Made by a program: the position numbers and the translations under genes. The notes beneath the pieces were generated by a model, which saw nothing but the letters and a program-made list of their open reading frames with translations, did no database searches and was not told the DNA's origin. A stretch of DNA of 64,000 nt. It comes from Paraburkholderia acidicola (GTDB taxonomy: Bacteria; Pseudomonadota; Gammaproteobacteria; Burkholderiales; Burkholderiaceae). The stretch is taken from NCBI RefSeq assembly GCF_002362315.1, contig NZ_MTZV01000006.1:1736001-1800000 (forward strand), written 5' to 3'. How positions within the stretch are numbered: position 1 is the first letter of the stretch; every line of letters begins with the position of its first letter. Below, in pieces: positions 17,331 to 26,858 of the stretch.

Positions 17331-18113
17331 ATGAGCACCATCGAACGACTATTCGACCTGAAGGGCAAAACCGCGTTGATCACGGGTGGCTCGCGCGGTC
17401 TCGGTTTGCAGATTGCCGAAGCGCTCGGCGAGCAAGGTGCGAAGATTGTTTTATCGGCGCGCAAGGCCGATGAATTGCAGGCCGCACAAGCGCATCTGCA
17501 ATCGCTTGGCATCGAGTCAAGCTGGATAGCCGCCGATGGCGCTAAAGACGCCGACATCGCACGCCTCGCCGACGATGCGCTGAAAACGCTTGGCCACGTC
17601 GATATTCTCGTCAACAACGCTGGTGCGACCTGGGGCGCCCCGGCGGAAGACTATCCGGTCGAAGCGTGGGACAAGGTGATGAACCTGAACATCCGCGGCC
17701 TGTTCCTGTTGACGCAACAGATCGGCAAACGCAGCATGATTCCGCGCGGCTACGGCAAGATCGTCAACGTTGCGTCGATAGCGGGTCTGAAAGGCAATCA
17801 GCCGGGCACACTCGACACGATCGCCTACAACACATCGAAGGGCGCCGTGGTGAACTTCACTCGTGCGCTTGCGGCGGAATGGGGCGAGCACGGGATCACC
17901 GTCAACGCACTCGCACCGGGCTTCTTTCCTTCGAAGATGACGCGTGGATCGCTGGAGGCATTGGGTGTCGACCGGTTGTCTGCGGGCGCGCCGTTGCGGC
18001 GTATCGGTGATGATGAAGATTTGAAGGGTGCTGCGCTGCTGTTCTCGACCGATGCGAGCAAGCACATCACAGGGCAGATTCTGGCGGTGGATGGTGGGGT
18101 CAGCGCGGTATAA
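17331..18113 (+). CDS. SDR family oxidoreductase
   Basis: The 260-residue classical SDR has ALITGGSRGLGLQIAEALGE (cofactor loop), DILVNNAGATWGAPAEDY, IVNVASIAGLKGNQPG (catalytic Ser) and AYNTSKGAVVNFTRALAAEW (YxxxK), and ends with an ITGQILAVDGG motif. I chose ATG 17331 because GGAGA precedes it by about 6 bases; an upstream ATG at 17316 adds five residues. It is probably cotranscribed with the acyl-CoA dehydrogenase and could oxidise the hydroxyacyl product, but gluconate-type substrates are equally possible. Confidence 0.9.
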   Translation: MSTIERLFDLKGKTALITGGSRGLGLQIAEALGEQGAKIVLSARKADELQAAQAHLQSLGIESSWIAADGAKDADIARLADDALKTLGHVDILVNNAGATWGAPAEDYPVEAWDKVMNLNIRGLFLLTQQIGKRSMIPRGYGKIVNVASIAGLKGNQPGTLDTIAYNTSKGAVVNFTRALAAEWGEHGITVNALAPGFFPSKMTRGSLEALGVDRLSAGAPLRRIGDDEDLKGAALLFSTDASKHITGQILAVDGGVSAV

Positions 18114-18222
18114 GTGCTTCCGGTTTCTACACGATCTCGGCCTTGACGGACGTTCGCGACTACTTGAAGCGGACGTCCTTCGCGATACCAGCTTCTAGCG
18201 ATTCCCATAACGCCGCGATCGA

Positions 18223-18591
18223 TCAGGCCGGCGCGGGGCCAAGATGCTCATGAATAATGAGCCATCGCGCTCCTTCACGAACCACCACCGTCGTACCTCG
18301 CCCTCCTCCCGTGCCACGCTTGCCTGCAATCAATCCAGACCACGCAAAGTCATAGATGCAGATAGCACTGCGGTCGCTGACGTAGGTCCACACGACATTC
18401 TTGATCGCGTAGTGCTCGTCCTTTATCTGATCGAAATTCGCCGTAACGGCTGATCCGATTGCAGCTTTTCCGAAGTACGTTCCGTCGCTGAAAACGAAGC
18501 ACGCGTCTTCATGGACCAGCGGCGCGACCACCTCCCAACTGTGACGCGCCAATGCGTTCTCGTAAGCCGTGAGCAATGTCTCGTGGTTCAT
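18223..18591 (-). CDS. SnoaL/DUF4440-like NTF2-fold protein
   Basis: The 122-residue product fits a single NTF2-fold domain: an N-terminal helix MNHETLLTAYENALARHSWE, then strands with FVFSDGTYFGKAAI and RWLIIHEHLGPAP, the latter a common C-terminal signature of the DUF4440/SnoaL-like group. Members can be small hydrolases, isomerases or ligand-binding proteins; no catalytic residue can be assigned. It is divergent from the MFS gene with a gap of 115 bases. Confidence 0.78.
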   Translation of the reverse strand: MNHETLLTAYENALARHSWEVVAPLVHEDACFVFSDGTYFGKAAIGSAVTANFDQIKDEHYAIKNVVWTYVSDRSAICIYDFAWSGLIAGKRGTGGGRGTTVVVREGARWLIIHEHLGPAPA

Positions 18592-18706
18592 CGTTTTCTC
18601 GGCGTTTTGAATGGATCGATTGTTCAGGAACGGCAGTTGCTAGCCTCTGCGACGTGCAACGCCCATTGTAAGGAATCGGCATCGTGACGAACCGGATTCT
18701 CATCCC

Positions 18707-19969
18707 ATGAAACCTGACCGTGCCCTCGAAGCCCTGAATTTCTTCGTGGCAGACGTGCAGGCCGGCATCGGCCCGTTTCTCGGCGTGTTTCTTCAGGCGC
18801 GCGGTTGGGGTACCGACCTGATCGGTACCGTCATGACGATCGGTGGCATTGCCGGCATGGTTGCGACCTCGCCGGCTGGCGCGCTCGTCGATGCAACCCG
18901 TCATAAGCGCATGCTGATCGTGGTGGCCGGCGTGATGACGGTAGCGGCATCGGGGCTATTGTGGGTGTCGCATGATTACTGGATGGTCGCGGCATCGCAG
19001 ATCGCGACTGCGATCACGGGCGCGGCCCTTGGGCCCGCGATGGCCGGCATCACGCTCGGCATCGTGCGGCAGCGCGGTTTCGACCGGCAGTTTGGACGCA
19101 ATCAGGTGGCCAATCATGCAGGCAACGTCGTGGCGGCCGCGCTGTCCGGCTGGCTCGGTTGGCGTTACGGCTTCGGCGCTGTCTTCGCACTCAGCGCGGT
19201 GTTCGGAATTTTGTCGTTGATTGCGGTTGCGATGATCCGCGAAGACGCAATCGATCACGACGTCGCGCGCGGACTCGAAGCCGACAATTCGAGCGGCAAC
19301 GCTAGCGAAGCAAAAGTAAGCGGCTTGCGCATCCTGCTCGAATGCCGGCCGCTAGTCGTACTCGCCGCAGCGCTAGCGCTCTTTCACCTCGGCAATGCCG
19401 CGATGCTTCCGCTCTATGGGCTTGCCATCGTCGCCGCGCATCAAGGAGACCCCAGTGCGTTCACGGCCGAAACCATTGTGATCGCGCAACTGGTGATGGT
19501 CGGTGCCGCCGCATTCGCTTACCGTCTGATCCGCTGGCGTGGTTACTGGTGGGTGATCCTCGTCACGTTTCTTGCATTGCCGGTGCGCGGGATGATTGCC
19601 GCGTCGGTGATTCATCAGTGGGGGGTGTGGCCGGTGCAGGCACTCGATGGCATTGGCGCAGGGTTGCAAAGCGTTGCCGTCCCGGCGCTCGTGGTCCGGT
19701 TGCTGGAGGGGACCGGACGTGTCAACGCCGGGCAGGGCGTCGTGATGACCGTGCAAGGTGCGGGCGCGGCTTTGAGCCCAACGTTGGGCGGCCTATTGGC
19801 GCATCACTTCGGCTTCCCCACGGCGTTCATCGCGCTGGGTGCGATTTCGACGGGTTCGCTGGCACTCTGGCTTTGCTTTGGCGCCGGGCTTAGACACGCA
19901 TGTCGTGCATGCGCTGGGCCCGCTACCGATACCGACGCTACAAACGCGCGTCCGGCTGTGTCGTCTTAG
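18707..19969 (+). CDS. MFS transporter
   Basis: The 420-residue product has about 12 hydrophobic segments and the MFS loop pattern GALVDATRHKRMLIVVAGVM between segments 2 and 3. A polar loop of about 30 residues near the middle (IREDAIDHDVARGLEADNSS) separates two halves. It should be an inner-membrane proton-coupled transporter; the substrate is unknown. The gene stands alone and converges on a DUF1571 gene. Confidence 0.88.
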   Translation: MKPDRALEALNFFVADVQAGIGPFLGVFLQARGWGTDLIGTVMTIGGIAGMVATSPAGALVDATRHKRMLIVVAGVMTVAASGLLWVSHDYWMVAASQIATAITGAALGPAMAGITLGIVRQRGFDRQFGRNQVANHAGNVVAAALSGWLGWRYGFGAVFALSAVFGILSLIAVAMIREDAIDHDVARGLEADNSSGNASEAKVSGLRILLECRPLVVLAAALALFHLGNAAMLPLYGLAIVAAHQGDPSAFTAETIVIAQLVMVGAAAFAYRLIRWRGYWWVILVTFLALPVRGMIAASVIHQWGVWPVQALDGIGAGLQSVAVPALVVRLLEGTGRVNAGQGVVMTVQGAGAALSPTLGGLLAHHFGFPTAFIALGAISTGSLALWLCFGAGLRHACRACAGPATDTDATNARPAVSS

Positions 19970-20025
19970 TCCGTTGGGAGTGTCTAACAGAGCGCCCATC
20001 GCGCGACCGCTTGCTTTACACGGCA

Positions 20026-20982
20026 TCAGCGAAAACCGTATTCGGAGTTATGTCGATCGAAGGTCGACTCACTCCAGTGCCGAGGCACGACATCTTCGAA
20101 ATGAATCATCTCCAGGAGTTTGCCGTGTGCGTCCCATGCCGCTTCGCCGGTCGGCCAGGGGTGCTGCAGATCGAAAATCAGTCGCACACGCTGCGCGTAG
20201 TGCGCGGGCGGCCCGGACGGAGCAATCCACGTCCAGGCAAGCATTCGCGTCCCCTGCACATTCACGAGTTCGATGTGAGCCGGCTTTTCCATCAGACCCT
20301 CTGCGCGAAAGCTGCGCGCGTCGTGCTCGATAGTGCGCGCGACGAACTGCAAACCGATGTCGCGCACGCTGTGGCGCGACTGGGCGAGCGCGAACGGCCC
20401 ATCGATCGCGACCTTGCCTGACACGATACGCAACGGACCGCCCACGTGACCGTAGACGCTATCCGGGTCCGTCGTTTCGTCGTACAGAATCTCCTGTCCC
20501 GCATGCGCACCGTCAGGCAACCACTTTGCGTAGACTTTTCGTGGGTTGTCCTGGTAGCGGACGATCATGTGATCGGGCCGGGCTGACCATCTGCCGAATA
20601 CCCGCTCCTGCCGGAACATGCTGTATTCGTAGGCGTTGTGGAGAATCATGTCGGATCTCGCGTACTCGACGAAGGCCTCCGGTTTCATCGCATCCATCAG
20701 CGCGAGAATCTGATTGTCTGGCAGGGACAAAAGCGAGTGATCTTCGATCCGCGCTCTCCACGACGCGGCCTGTTCGTCCGCGGTGAGGCATCGGAAGTGA
20801 TCGACGTCCGTGTTCACGGAATCCGTCGTGGCGGCGCGCGTGCATTCCGCCGATGTGCCAGATAAAGACGGCGAATTCGGGTTGATCTCTTGAGCGAATG
20901 TGCCCGTTGAAATTACCAGGCACAGTCCCGCGAGCGCGCACAGCAGTGTCCGTGCGGCTAGCGGGTTGCGAGAAGTGCTCAT
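20026..20982 (-). CDS. DUF1571 domain secreted protein
   Basis: From ATG 20982 the product has 318 residues with an N-terminal signal peptide (MSTSRNPLAARTLLCALAGL, cleavage likely after GTFAQ). The mature part, with RARIEDHSLLSLPDNQILAL, MILHNAYEYSMFRQERVFGR and SVYGHVGGPLRIVSGKVAID, matches the DUF1571 family, whose function is unknown. The frame extends upstream to 21108 but overlaps the preceding gene. The start is 13 bases downstream of the glycine-rich protein's stop, so the two form an operon of exported proteins. Confidence 0.82.
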   Translation of the reverse strand: MSTSRNPLAARTLLCALAGLCLVISTGTFAQEINPNSPSLSGTSAECTRAATTDSVNTDVDHFRCLTADEQAASWRARIEDHSLLSLPDNQILALMDAMKPEAFVEYARSDMILHNAYEYSMFRQERVFGRWSARPDHMIVRYQDNPRKVYAKWLPDGAHAGQEILYDETTDPDSVYGHVGGPLRIVSGKVAIDGPFALAQSRHSVRDIGLQFVARTIEHDARSFRAEGLMEKPAHIELVNVQGTRMLAWTWIAPSGPPAHYAQRVRLIFDLQHPWPTGEAAWDAHGKLLEMIHFEDVVPRHWSESTFDRHNSEYGFR

Positions 20983-20995
20983 AGAGAAAGCCGGA

Positions 20996-21478
20996 CTAGC
21001 GCCGACCCATTCCACCGAAGCTGTGCGCGCCACCGAATCCACGCACCCCACCGCCACCGAACCCACCGCGATGAAAACTCCCAGCGACAGGTACACGGAA
21101 ACGGCCACGATCCATCAGATGGTAATGATCGAAGTGGTGGAAGCGATGAAAGCGATCGACAAAGATCAGGTTCACACCGGCGCCGATGAAGACTGGCGGC
21201 CCCCACCACCACGGGTCGAGGTAGGGATAGTCCGCGACCGGGTACCACAGCACGCTACCATCCTGGCCTTGCACGATCTGCCAGGTTCCATCACTTTGCA
21301 GGCACGCACGTCCGACAATCTGCTGTGTCGTGCCGTCGATATCTGCCTGCCCCACCACGGCACGACAATTCGCGCCGTCGGCCGGCGCGGGTAACTCGTC
21401 GGATGTCTGCGCGAGTGCAGGCACAGCAAAGCCGAGACACGCGAGCAGAGTCCCAAAACGAAGCAATCGATTCATCAT
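20996..21478 (-). CDS. Exported glycine/aromatic-rich hypothetical protein
   Basis: The 160-residue product begins with a signal peptide (MMNRLLRFGTLLACLGFAVP, cleavage near ALAQ). The mature protein has a small conserved N-terminal domain (NCRAVVGQADIDGTTQQIVG, two Cys), a hydrophobic WWWGPPVFIGAGVNLIFVD stretch, a His/Phe/Arg-rich part (DRFHRFHHFDHYH) and a glycine-rich tail ending GGMGRR. It may be anchored at the envelope. GAGG precedes the start by about 8 bases. It is the first gene of the pair with DUF1571. Confidence 0.72.
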   Translation of the reverse strand: MMNRLLRFGTLLACLGFAVPALAQTSDELPAPADGANCRAVVGQADIDGTTQQIVGRACLQSDGTWQIVQGQDGSVLWYPVADYPYLDPWWWGPPVFIGAGVNLIFVDRFHRFHHFDHYHLMDRGRFRVPVAGSFHRGGFGGGGVRGFGGAHSFGGMGRR

Positions 21479-21811
21479 GTATGGCCTCGTAAATTCCCGA
21501 CGTTTTCGACGTCGCATCACTGGCGTCACCCGGCACATCGGTTTGCCCAGGCAAATTCACGCCTCGAGGCCACGGCGATTGAAACCTGCCGCGCGGGATG
21601 TGAATGCCTGATAACAAAACGTTGGAGCACACCGGCTTATTCCAGCATCGCTCGACGAAACACGAGCGTCCCGCGCGACATAACCGGTGAATCCCGCTCA
21701 CATACACATGAGAATTTCTGACTTAGCGATCACGCCCATAGCGGGTTACTGTGACGGCGCCCGACTTATGGCCTCGCATGGGGTCGTCGTAGCGCACTGA
21801 CCGAGGGAGAA
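21479..21811. other. Intergenic region between divergent operons
   Basis: This 333-base gap lies between the minus-strand exported pair and the plus-strand EamA transporter and must hold both promoters. I see no convincing ORF, RNA, repeat or operator in it. Confidence 0.5.
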
Positions 21812-22678
21812 ATGGCGATTCTGATGGGATTGATTTCGGCTCTATGCTGGGGGATCACCGATTTTCTGGCAGGGCATACCACTCGCCAGATTGGTGTGAC
21901 CCGGTCGCTGTTCTATAGCCAGTCGTTTGGATTTCTCGTTTTGACTGTGTCGATGGTGTTTCATCCATCGCTGTTCCATTTCGGCGTGAAGGGCTTTGGG
22001 CTTGCCATGGCGGTGCTGGCAGCAGTTTGTAATCTGATCGCAATGGCGTCTTTGCTCAAGGCATTGTCGATCGGCAAGGCCTCCGTCGTTGCGCCGATCG
22101 TCTCACTGTATGGGGCGGTAACGACGGTCCTGTCGGTGATCGCCGGCGAACGGATTACAACAATGGCCGTGGCTAGTCTCGTGCTTTGTATTTTTGGAGC
22201 AAGTCTGGCCGGTATTTCGAAGTCATCGGACGGTAAGCCGGAAGCCCCTGCTTCTATTGGCCTCGCATTGCTCTCCGCGTTGATGTTTGGACTCGGCTTC
22301 TGGTTTCAGGGAGCGTTTGCTGTCAAGGACTTAGGCATCGTCGGGACGTTATGGGTGTATTACCTTGTCGCCGTGGTTGTCCTGTTCGCCGTGCTAGTCG
22401 GGAGCCGCAACCTGTCCCCGCCACGAGGTTCGATACTTGCGCTGATCCTTACCATCAGCTTGCTTAGCCTGTTCGGGTTTTCTGCTCTGGCGTACGGTTC
22501 GGGCACAGGTCACGTGGCGATCGTCACGGTGCTCAGCTCGTTGGCGAGTGCGGTTACGGCTGTGCTTGGATTTGCTATCCGTGGTGAACGCCCAAGCGTG
22601 CCTCAATGGATAGGCATCTCGATCATCACTTTCGGCGTCGTGTCGCTCAAGCTGACTTCGGGGATCGTGGCAGGCTAA
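21812..22678 (+). CDS. EamA/DMT family transporter
   Basis: The 288-residue product is almost entirely hydrophobic with about ten membrane segments, in two EamA-type halves (MAILMGLISALCWGITDFLA at the start and LALLSALMFGLGFWFQGAFA in the middle). A ribosome site GAGGGAG lies before the ATG. Drug/metabolite transporters export amino acids, metabolites or toxic compounds; the substrate is unknown. It is followed by the LanC-like gene 67 bases on, in the same orientation, so the two may be cotranscribed. Confidence 0.9.
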   Translation: MAILMGLISALCWGITDFLAGHTTRQIGVTRSLFYSQSFGFLVLTVSMVFHPSLFHFGVKGFGLAMAVLAAVCNLIAMASLLKALSIGKASVVAPIVSLYGAVTTVLSVIAGERITTMAVASLVLCIFGASLAGISKSSDGKPEAPASIGLALLSALMFGLGFWFQGAFAVKDLGIVGTLWVYYLVAVVVLFAVLVGSRNLSPPRGSILALILTISLLSLFGFSALAYGSGTGHVAIVTVLSSLASAVTAVLGFAIRGERPSVPQWIGISIITFGVVSLKLTSGIVAG

Positions 22679-22745
22679 GTAACATCCCGATCGAACGGAC
22701 TGGTACGATCATCGTTCCATCCGCCCACGAAGCGTCGTTCCACCG

Positions 22746-23999
22746 ATGACACTTTTCGACCCCGCACGACACGAGCCGCTGATCGGAACCGACTGGGACG
22801 AACACGCCGCCCGGACAACGATCCAGCACATAGCCGCCGGTACGCACGCTAGCTTCAATCCAGACACGTATTGGCCCACGCACGCGCTTGATGGAGATCC
22901 CTCCGACACGCTCACGCAGCTTTATCACGGCGCGTGTGGAACGTTCTGGGCGCTCGCCTTTCTGGAATCGATCGGCGCAGCAACGCCCGGCGTGGATTAC
23001 GCCCCGCACTATTCGACGCTACTGGAGCGAAACCGGATTGCGCTGCAAGACGAATCCGCCCAGTCGCTTGCCTCATACATGATGGGCGACGTGCCAATTC
23101 TGTTGCTCGAATACCAACGTACGCCAACTGAACAGCTCGCCGACAAGCTGGCGGCGCTCATCCTGTCGAATCTCGACAATCCGACGCGCGAACTCATGTG
23201 GGGCTCGCCCGGAACGCTACTGGCATCGAAGTTTCTCTATGAGCGAACCTCGGATGAACGCTGGGCCGATCTGTTTCGGTTGACCGCGGACAAGCTGTGG
23301 TCCGAGCTGCTCTGGTCACCGGAACATGCGTGCTTCTACTGGACGCAAGATCTATATGGCAAGCAATCGACTTACCTCGATAGCGTCCACGGCTTCGTTG
23401 CCACGGCTCTACCGCTGATCGCCGGTCGGCATTTGCTAACCGACGAGCGCTGGAACGGCTGGCGCGAACGCATTACCACCACCATAGCCCGCACCGCAGT
23501 CGTCGATGACGGAAAGGCGAACTGGCACGCCCAGTTGATCCGCGAAAACGTCAATGCCGCGCCACACCTGATGCAGTTCTGCCACGGCGCGCCGGGGTTT
23601 GTCATATGTCTTGCCGACATGCCTGGCGATGAGTTGGACACGTTACTGCTGGCGGCGGGCGAAGCCACCTGGGCAGCAGGCCCGTTGAAGAAAGGTTCGA
23701 ACCTGTGTCACGGTACAGGTGGCAACGGGTTCGCTTTTTTGTCGCTCTATCGGCGGACTGGTGATAGTCGATGGCTGCATCGCGCACGCGCATTCGCCAT
23801 GCACGGTATTGCGCAAACGATGGAAGCGGAGCGTCAGTACGGGCAGCTACGCTATTCGTTGTGGACCGGAGATCCTGGGTTTGCGATTTATCTATGGAAC
23901 TGCATACACGGGACGGCTTTGTTTCCGACGCTTGATTTCTTTTTTACGGATGTGTCGACTCGCGACATGCAACGTTCAGCGACGGCTACCAGAACCTAG
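22746..23999 (+). CDS. LanC-like (lanthionine synthetase C) protein, stand-alone
   Basis: The 417-residue product carries the LanC alpha/alpha-barrel pattern of helical repeats with Gly-rich turns: LYHGACGTFWAL, LMWGSPGTLLASKFLY, QFCHGAPGFVICL and NLCHGTGGNGFAFLSLYRR. The Cys of CHGAPG and the Cys-His of CHGTGG match the three zinc ligands of LanC/LANCL proteins. LanC adds Cys thiols to dehydroamino acids; eukaryotic LANCL proteins add glutathione to dehydrated peptides. No LanB dehydratase or lantibiotic precursor is visible nearby, so a peptide-scavenging or glutathione-addition role is possible. It is followed 7 bases later by a DUF6886 gene. Confidence 0.88.
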   Translation: MTLFDPARHEPLIGTDWDEHAARTTIQHIAAGTHASFNPDTYWPTHALDGDPSDTLTQLYHGACGTFWALAFLESIGAATPGVDYAPHYSTLLERNRIALQDESAQSLASYMMGDVPILLLEYQRTPTEQLADKLAALILSNLDNPTRELMWGSPGTLLASKFLYERTSDERWADLFRLTADKLWSELLWSPEHACFYWTQDLYGKQSTYLDSVHGFVATALPLIAGRHLLTDERWNGWRERITTTIARTAVVDDGKANWHAQLIRENVNAAPHLMQFCHGAPGFVICLADMPGDELDTLLLAAGEATWAAGPLKKGSNLCHGTGGNGFAFLSLYRRTGDSRWLHRARAFAMHGIAQTMEAERQYGQLRYSLWTGDPGFAIYLWNCIHGTALFPTLDFFFTDVSTRDMQRSATATRT

Positions 24000-24006
24000 G
24001 GATAGC

Positions 24007-24552
24007 ATGGTGCGACTGTTCCATTTCAGCGACGAGCCCGACATCCGGATATTCAGGCCGCGTCCTATCCGCGTCGCGGTAGAAAGACCCGCAGGTAAAG
24101 AGTGGCTAAACGATTCTCTCGTATGGGCAACCGACGAGCACCACGAGATGCTGTACATGTTTCCTCGCGAGTGCCCACGCATTCTGGTCTGGCCGACACC
24201 CGAGACCACGCCGGACGACAAAGCAGCGTGGTTTGGCAGACGTAGCTGCCGCGCGATTGCCCATATCGAGCGCACATGGTTCGAACGATTGAGGACAGGT
24301 CTCGTCCATCGCTACGAAATGCCCTCGTCCACGTTTGAGGAGGTGGGCGAGGTCGGGATGTGGGTTTCTCGCACCGAGGTGAAACCCGAGCGAGTTGAGA
24401 CGCTACATGATTTGCTCACACAACTTGAGTCTCTAAACATCGAGCTTCGGGTGATGGAAAGACTAACGCCTTTGAAAACGGTGTGGCAGACCTCGCTTCA
24501 TGCAAGCGGTATCAGGCTCAGGAACGCTCAAGACTGGGGAAAGCCGGCGTAG
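24007..24552 (+). CDS. DUF6886 family protein
   Basis: The 181-residue product begins MVRLFHFSDEPDIRIFRPRP and contains EWLNDSLVWATDEHHEMLY and FPRECPRILVWP, the pattern of the DUF6886 family, which has no known function. The HFS motif with a nearby charged arginine loop recalls ADP-ribose-type folds, but that is a guess. Its ATG lies 7 bases after the LanC-like stop, so the two are almost certainly cotranscribed. Confidence 0.8.
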   Translation: MVRLFHFSDEPDIRIFRPRPIRVAVERPAGKEWLNDSLVWATDEHHEMLYMFPRECPRILVWPTPETTPDDKAAWFGRRSCRAIAHIERTWFERLRTGLVHRYEMPSSTFEEVGEVGMWVSRTEVKPERVETLHDLLTQLESLNIELRVMERLTPLKTVWQTSLHASGIRLRNAQDWGKPA

Positions 24553-24616
24553 AACCATTCCAAACCGGGTAGGAAGGTGGCCATCGAGTAAAGCCCTCGA
24601 CGTCGCACCCAGCTAC

Positions 24617-25378
24617 TCACTTGCCACCGGTGACATCGAGAAACGTGCCCGTGATGAAGGAAGCCTCAGCGCTTGCCAGCCATAAAATCGCCCGCGCAAC
24701 CTCTTCAGGTTGACCGCCCCGTCCCATTGGGATCGAGTCTCGCACGCGATCCACTCGCCCCGGCTCCCCACCGCTAGCATGCATGTCCGTGTAGATGTGT
24801 CCTGGGCGAATGCAGTTAACGCGTATTCCGTCCCGCGCGACTTCCTTCGCGAAGCCGATGGTGAACGTCTCAAGGGCACCCTTCGACGCAGCGTAATCGA
24901 CATACTCGTTTGGACTACCGAGCCGCGCCGATGCCGACGAGATGTTGATCACGACGCCGCCTCGACCATTATGGCGAGACGACATCCGCTTCACTGCCTG
25001 CTGTGCACAGAGGATCGGGCCTATCGAGTTGACCGCGAAGATACGTTGCATCCGCTCGAAGCTGAGATCCTCTAGCCGCGATTGCTGCGCGATGATCGCG
25101 GCGTTATTCACCAGCACATCGATCCGGCCAAACTTCTCGTCGATCGCGGCGAATAGCTGAACGATCTGCTCTGGATCCGCGCTGTCTGCGCGCATCGCTA
25201 AAGCCCGACGCCCGACCGCTTCCACATCGGCTGCCACCGCAAGTGCAGCCGACTCGTCGGAGACGAAGCTTATCGCTACGTCGTAACCTTGTGCAGCGGC
25301 AAGCCGCGCAGTCGCCGCGCCTACGCCACGGCTTCCTCCCGTTATCAGAATCAACGGGGCCTGTGAAACAGAATTCAT
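24617..25378 (-). CDS. SDR family oxidoreductase
   Basis: The 253-residue classical SDR has LILITGGSRGVGAATARLAA (cofactor loop), DVLVNNAAIIAQQSRLEDLS, VINISSASARLGSPNEYVDY and YAASKGALETFTIGFAKEVA (YxxxK), and ends with ITGTFLDVTGGK. A GGAGG site precedes the ATG. It lies downstream of the sugar-efflux-like MFS gene on the same strand with a 77-base gap. The substrate is unknown. Confidence 0.9.
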   Translation of the reverse strand: MNSVSQAPLILITGGSRGVGAATARLAAAQGYDVAISFVSDESAALAVAADVEAVGRRALAMRADSADPEQIVQLFAAIDEKFGRIDVLVNNAAIIAQQSRLEDLSFERMQRIFAVNSIGPILCAQQAVKRMSSRHNGRGGVVINISSASARLGSPNEYVDYAASKGALETFTIGFAKEVARDGIRVNCIRPGHIYTDMHASGGEPGRVDRVRDSIPMGRGGQPEEVARAILWLASAEASFITGTFLDVTGGK

Positions 25379-25455
25379 TTAGCGAACCTCCACGTGATGT
25401 TTGCGACAGTGATTCAGGCCGAGCCTGACCAGGCACGCGAAGCAACTGGCCTGGA

Positions 25456-26667
25456 TCAATACGCGCTGAATCTTCCGGTACGTGCCATCCATGCCAGTCC
25501 GATAACGGCAACACCGCCAAAGAGCGCAGGCAGCAGAAAGACATTGGGCAGACCCAGCAACGCGACACCGAAGCCACCCGCGATACCTCCCAACGCTGAG
25601 GCAAGCGCCGTCGAACTCATGAAAATTGCCGACGCAGTCGCCACCGCGTTAGGCAGCAGGCGTTGAGCAAAGATGATGCCCAGCACCATAAAGATGCCCC
25701 ACACGCCGCCCATCAGTATCTGTCCAGCGAACATCCCCGCTGCGGACGGCCACAACGCAAAACAAAGATTGGCCAATATCCCCATGGCTGCCGCGATACA
25801 CATCAACCATACGTTGCCGAACCTGCGGCCAAGCCCGATGCTGAAGGGCATGATGAGCAACTCGATGAACGGCTGTATCCCGATGACCGCGCCACGTACA
25901 GCCGGACTTAGCTTGAGCTGCTCTTCCATATAGATCAGCAAGAATCCAAACTTCACCGGTTCGCCTGCGTAGACCAGGACGAACAGTCCTGTGAAGGTCA
26001 GCAATGGAAGCATGGCGCGCAGGCTGGAGTGATGCGCAGGTTCACTCGTCGACTCCGGCTTGGGCTTGACGATCGGGTTCAGTGTTCCGAGTGGCACGAT
26101 CTGTAGCAGCATGCAGATGGCGGTCAACCACAGCATGGGGCGCAGACCATAGACAGCCGCTACCCACGCTCCGAGGACAGGCCCGACGATCCATCCACCG
26201 GTAAGCGCCATCCGGATGATGGCCACGACACCTTCATTTGCATCGCCCGGTTTATCGCTGAGTTCATCATGGACAGCCGCAAAAATCTGCGAGGCCGTAG
26301 CACCGGCAACGGCCAGCAAAACGACCGCGATGATGAACGCCATCCAGACCGAAGTCGCGAGCGCAAGTCCCGCCCAGCCCAGAAAACCCGCCACCGCGCA
26401 CATGCGAAAAAGACCAAGACGATTGCCTGTGCGATCGGAGTAGCGCCCGATGAAATACCCCGCAACGGGCGCTGCAAGACTGGTCAGGTAATAGAGTCCC
26501 GCCAGCGGTAGCGAGGCGCCAAGTTCCTTTACCAGGAACAGAACGATCTGTGGTGCCGCCGCCGACGTGCCGAGGCCCGACAGAAACATGGCAATCGTTG
26601 CGCCGAGAAAAAACCTCGAAGCTGCAACCTGACGCAGTGCAGATCTACGACCAGTTTGGTCAGGCAT
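25456..26667 (-). CDS. MFS sugar efflux (Set-like) transporter
   Basis: The 403-residue product has about 12 membrane segments and the loop GYFIGRYSDRTGNRLGLFRM between segments 2 and 3. The combination of SGLGTSAAAPQIVLFLVKEL near the N-terminus, HDELSDKPGDANEGVVAIIR and GAVIGIQPFIELLIMPFSIG recalls the SetA/SetB sugar-efflux family. It would export sugars or glycosides; the exact substrate is unknown. It is upstream of the SDR gene on the same strand. Confidence 0.85.
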   Translation of the reverse strand: MPDQTGRRSALRQVAASRFFLGATIAMFLSGLGTSAAAPQIVLFLVKELGASLPLAGLYYLTSLAAPVAGYFIGRYSDRTGNRLGLFRMCAVAGFLGWAGLALATSVWMAFIIAVVLLAVAGATASQIFAAVHDELSDKPGDANEGVVAIIRMALTGGWIVGPVLGAWVAAVYGLRPMLWLTAICMLLQIVPLGTLNPIVKPKPESTSEPAHHSSLRAMLPLLTFTGLFVLVYAGEPVKFGFLLIYMEEQLKLSPAVRGAVIGIQPFIELLIMPFSIGLGRRFGNVWLMCIAAAMGILANLCFALWPSAAGMFAGQILMGGVWGIFMVLGIIFAQRLLPNAVATASAIFMSSTALASALGGIAGGFGVALLGLPNVFLLPALFGGVAVIGLAWMARTGRFSAY

Positions 26668-26858
26668 CGTGAGATGAGTCCCCTGGATAGGTTCTTAAGA
26701 ATGGGCGCCGGTAACGCTCGGTCCGGCGTGCACGCTGGAGATTATCGCAACGGGTTCTCGATTGCTATGGTCGAGTCGAGGGGGTTGTTCCGGCAATGAT
26801 GGAACGAAGGTGACGAGGTTTGAAACTGGGAGAAAGCGGACTGCCGGAGTCCGTCACC

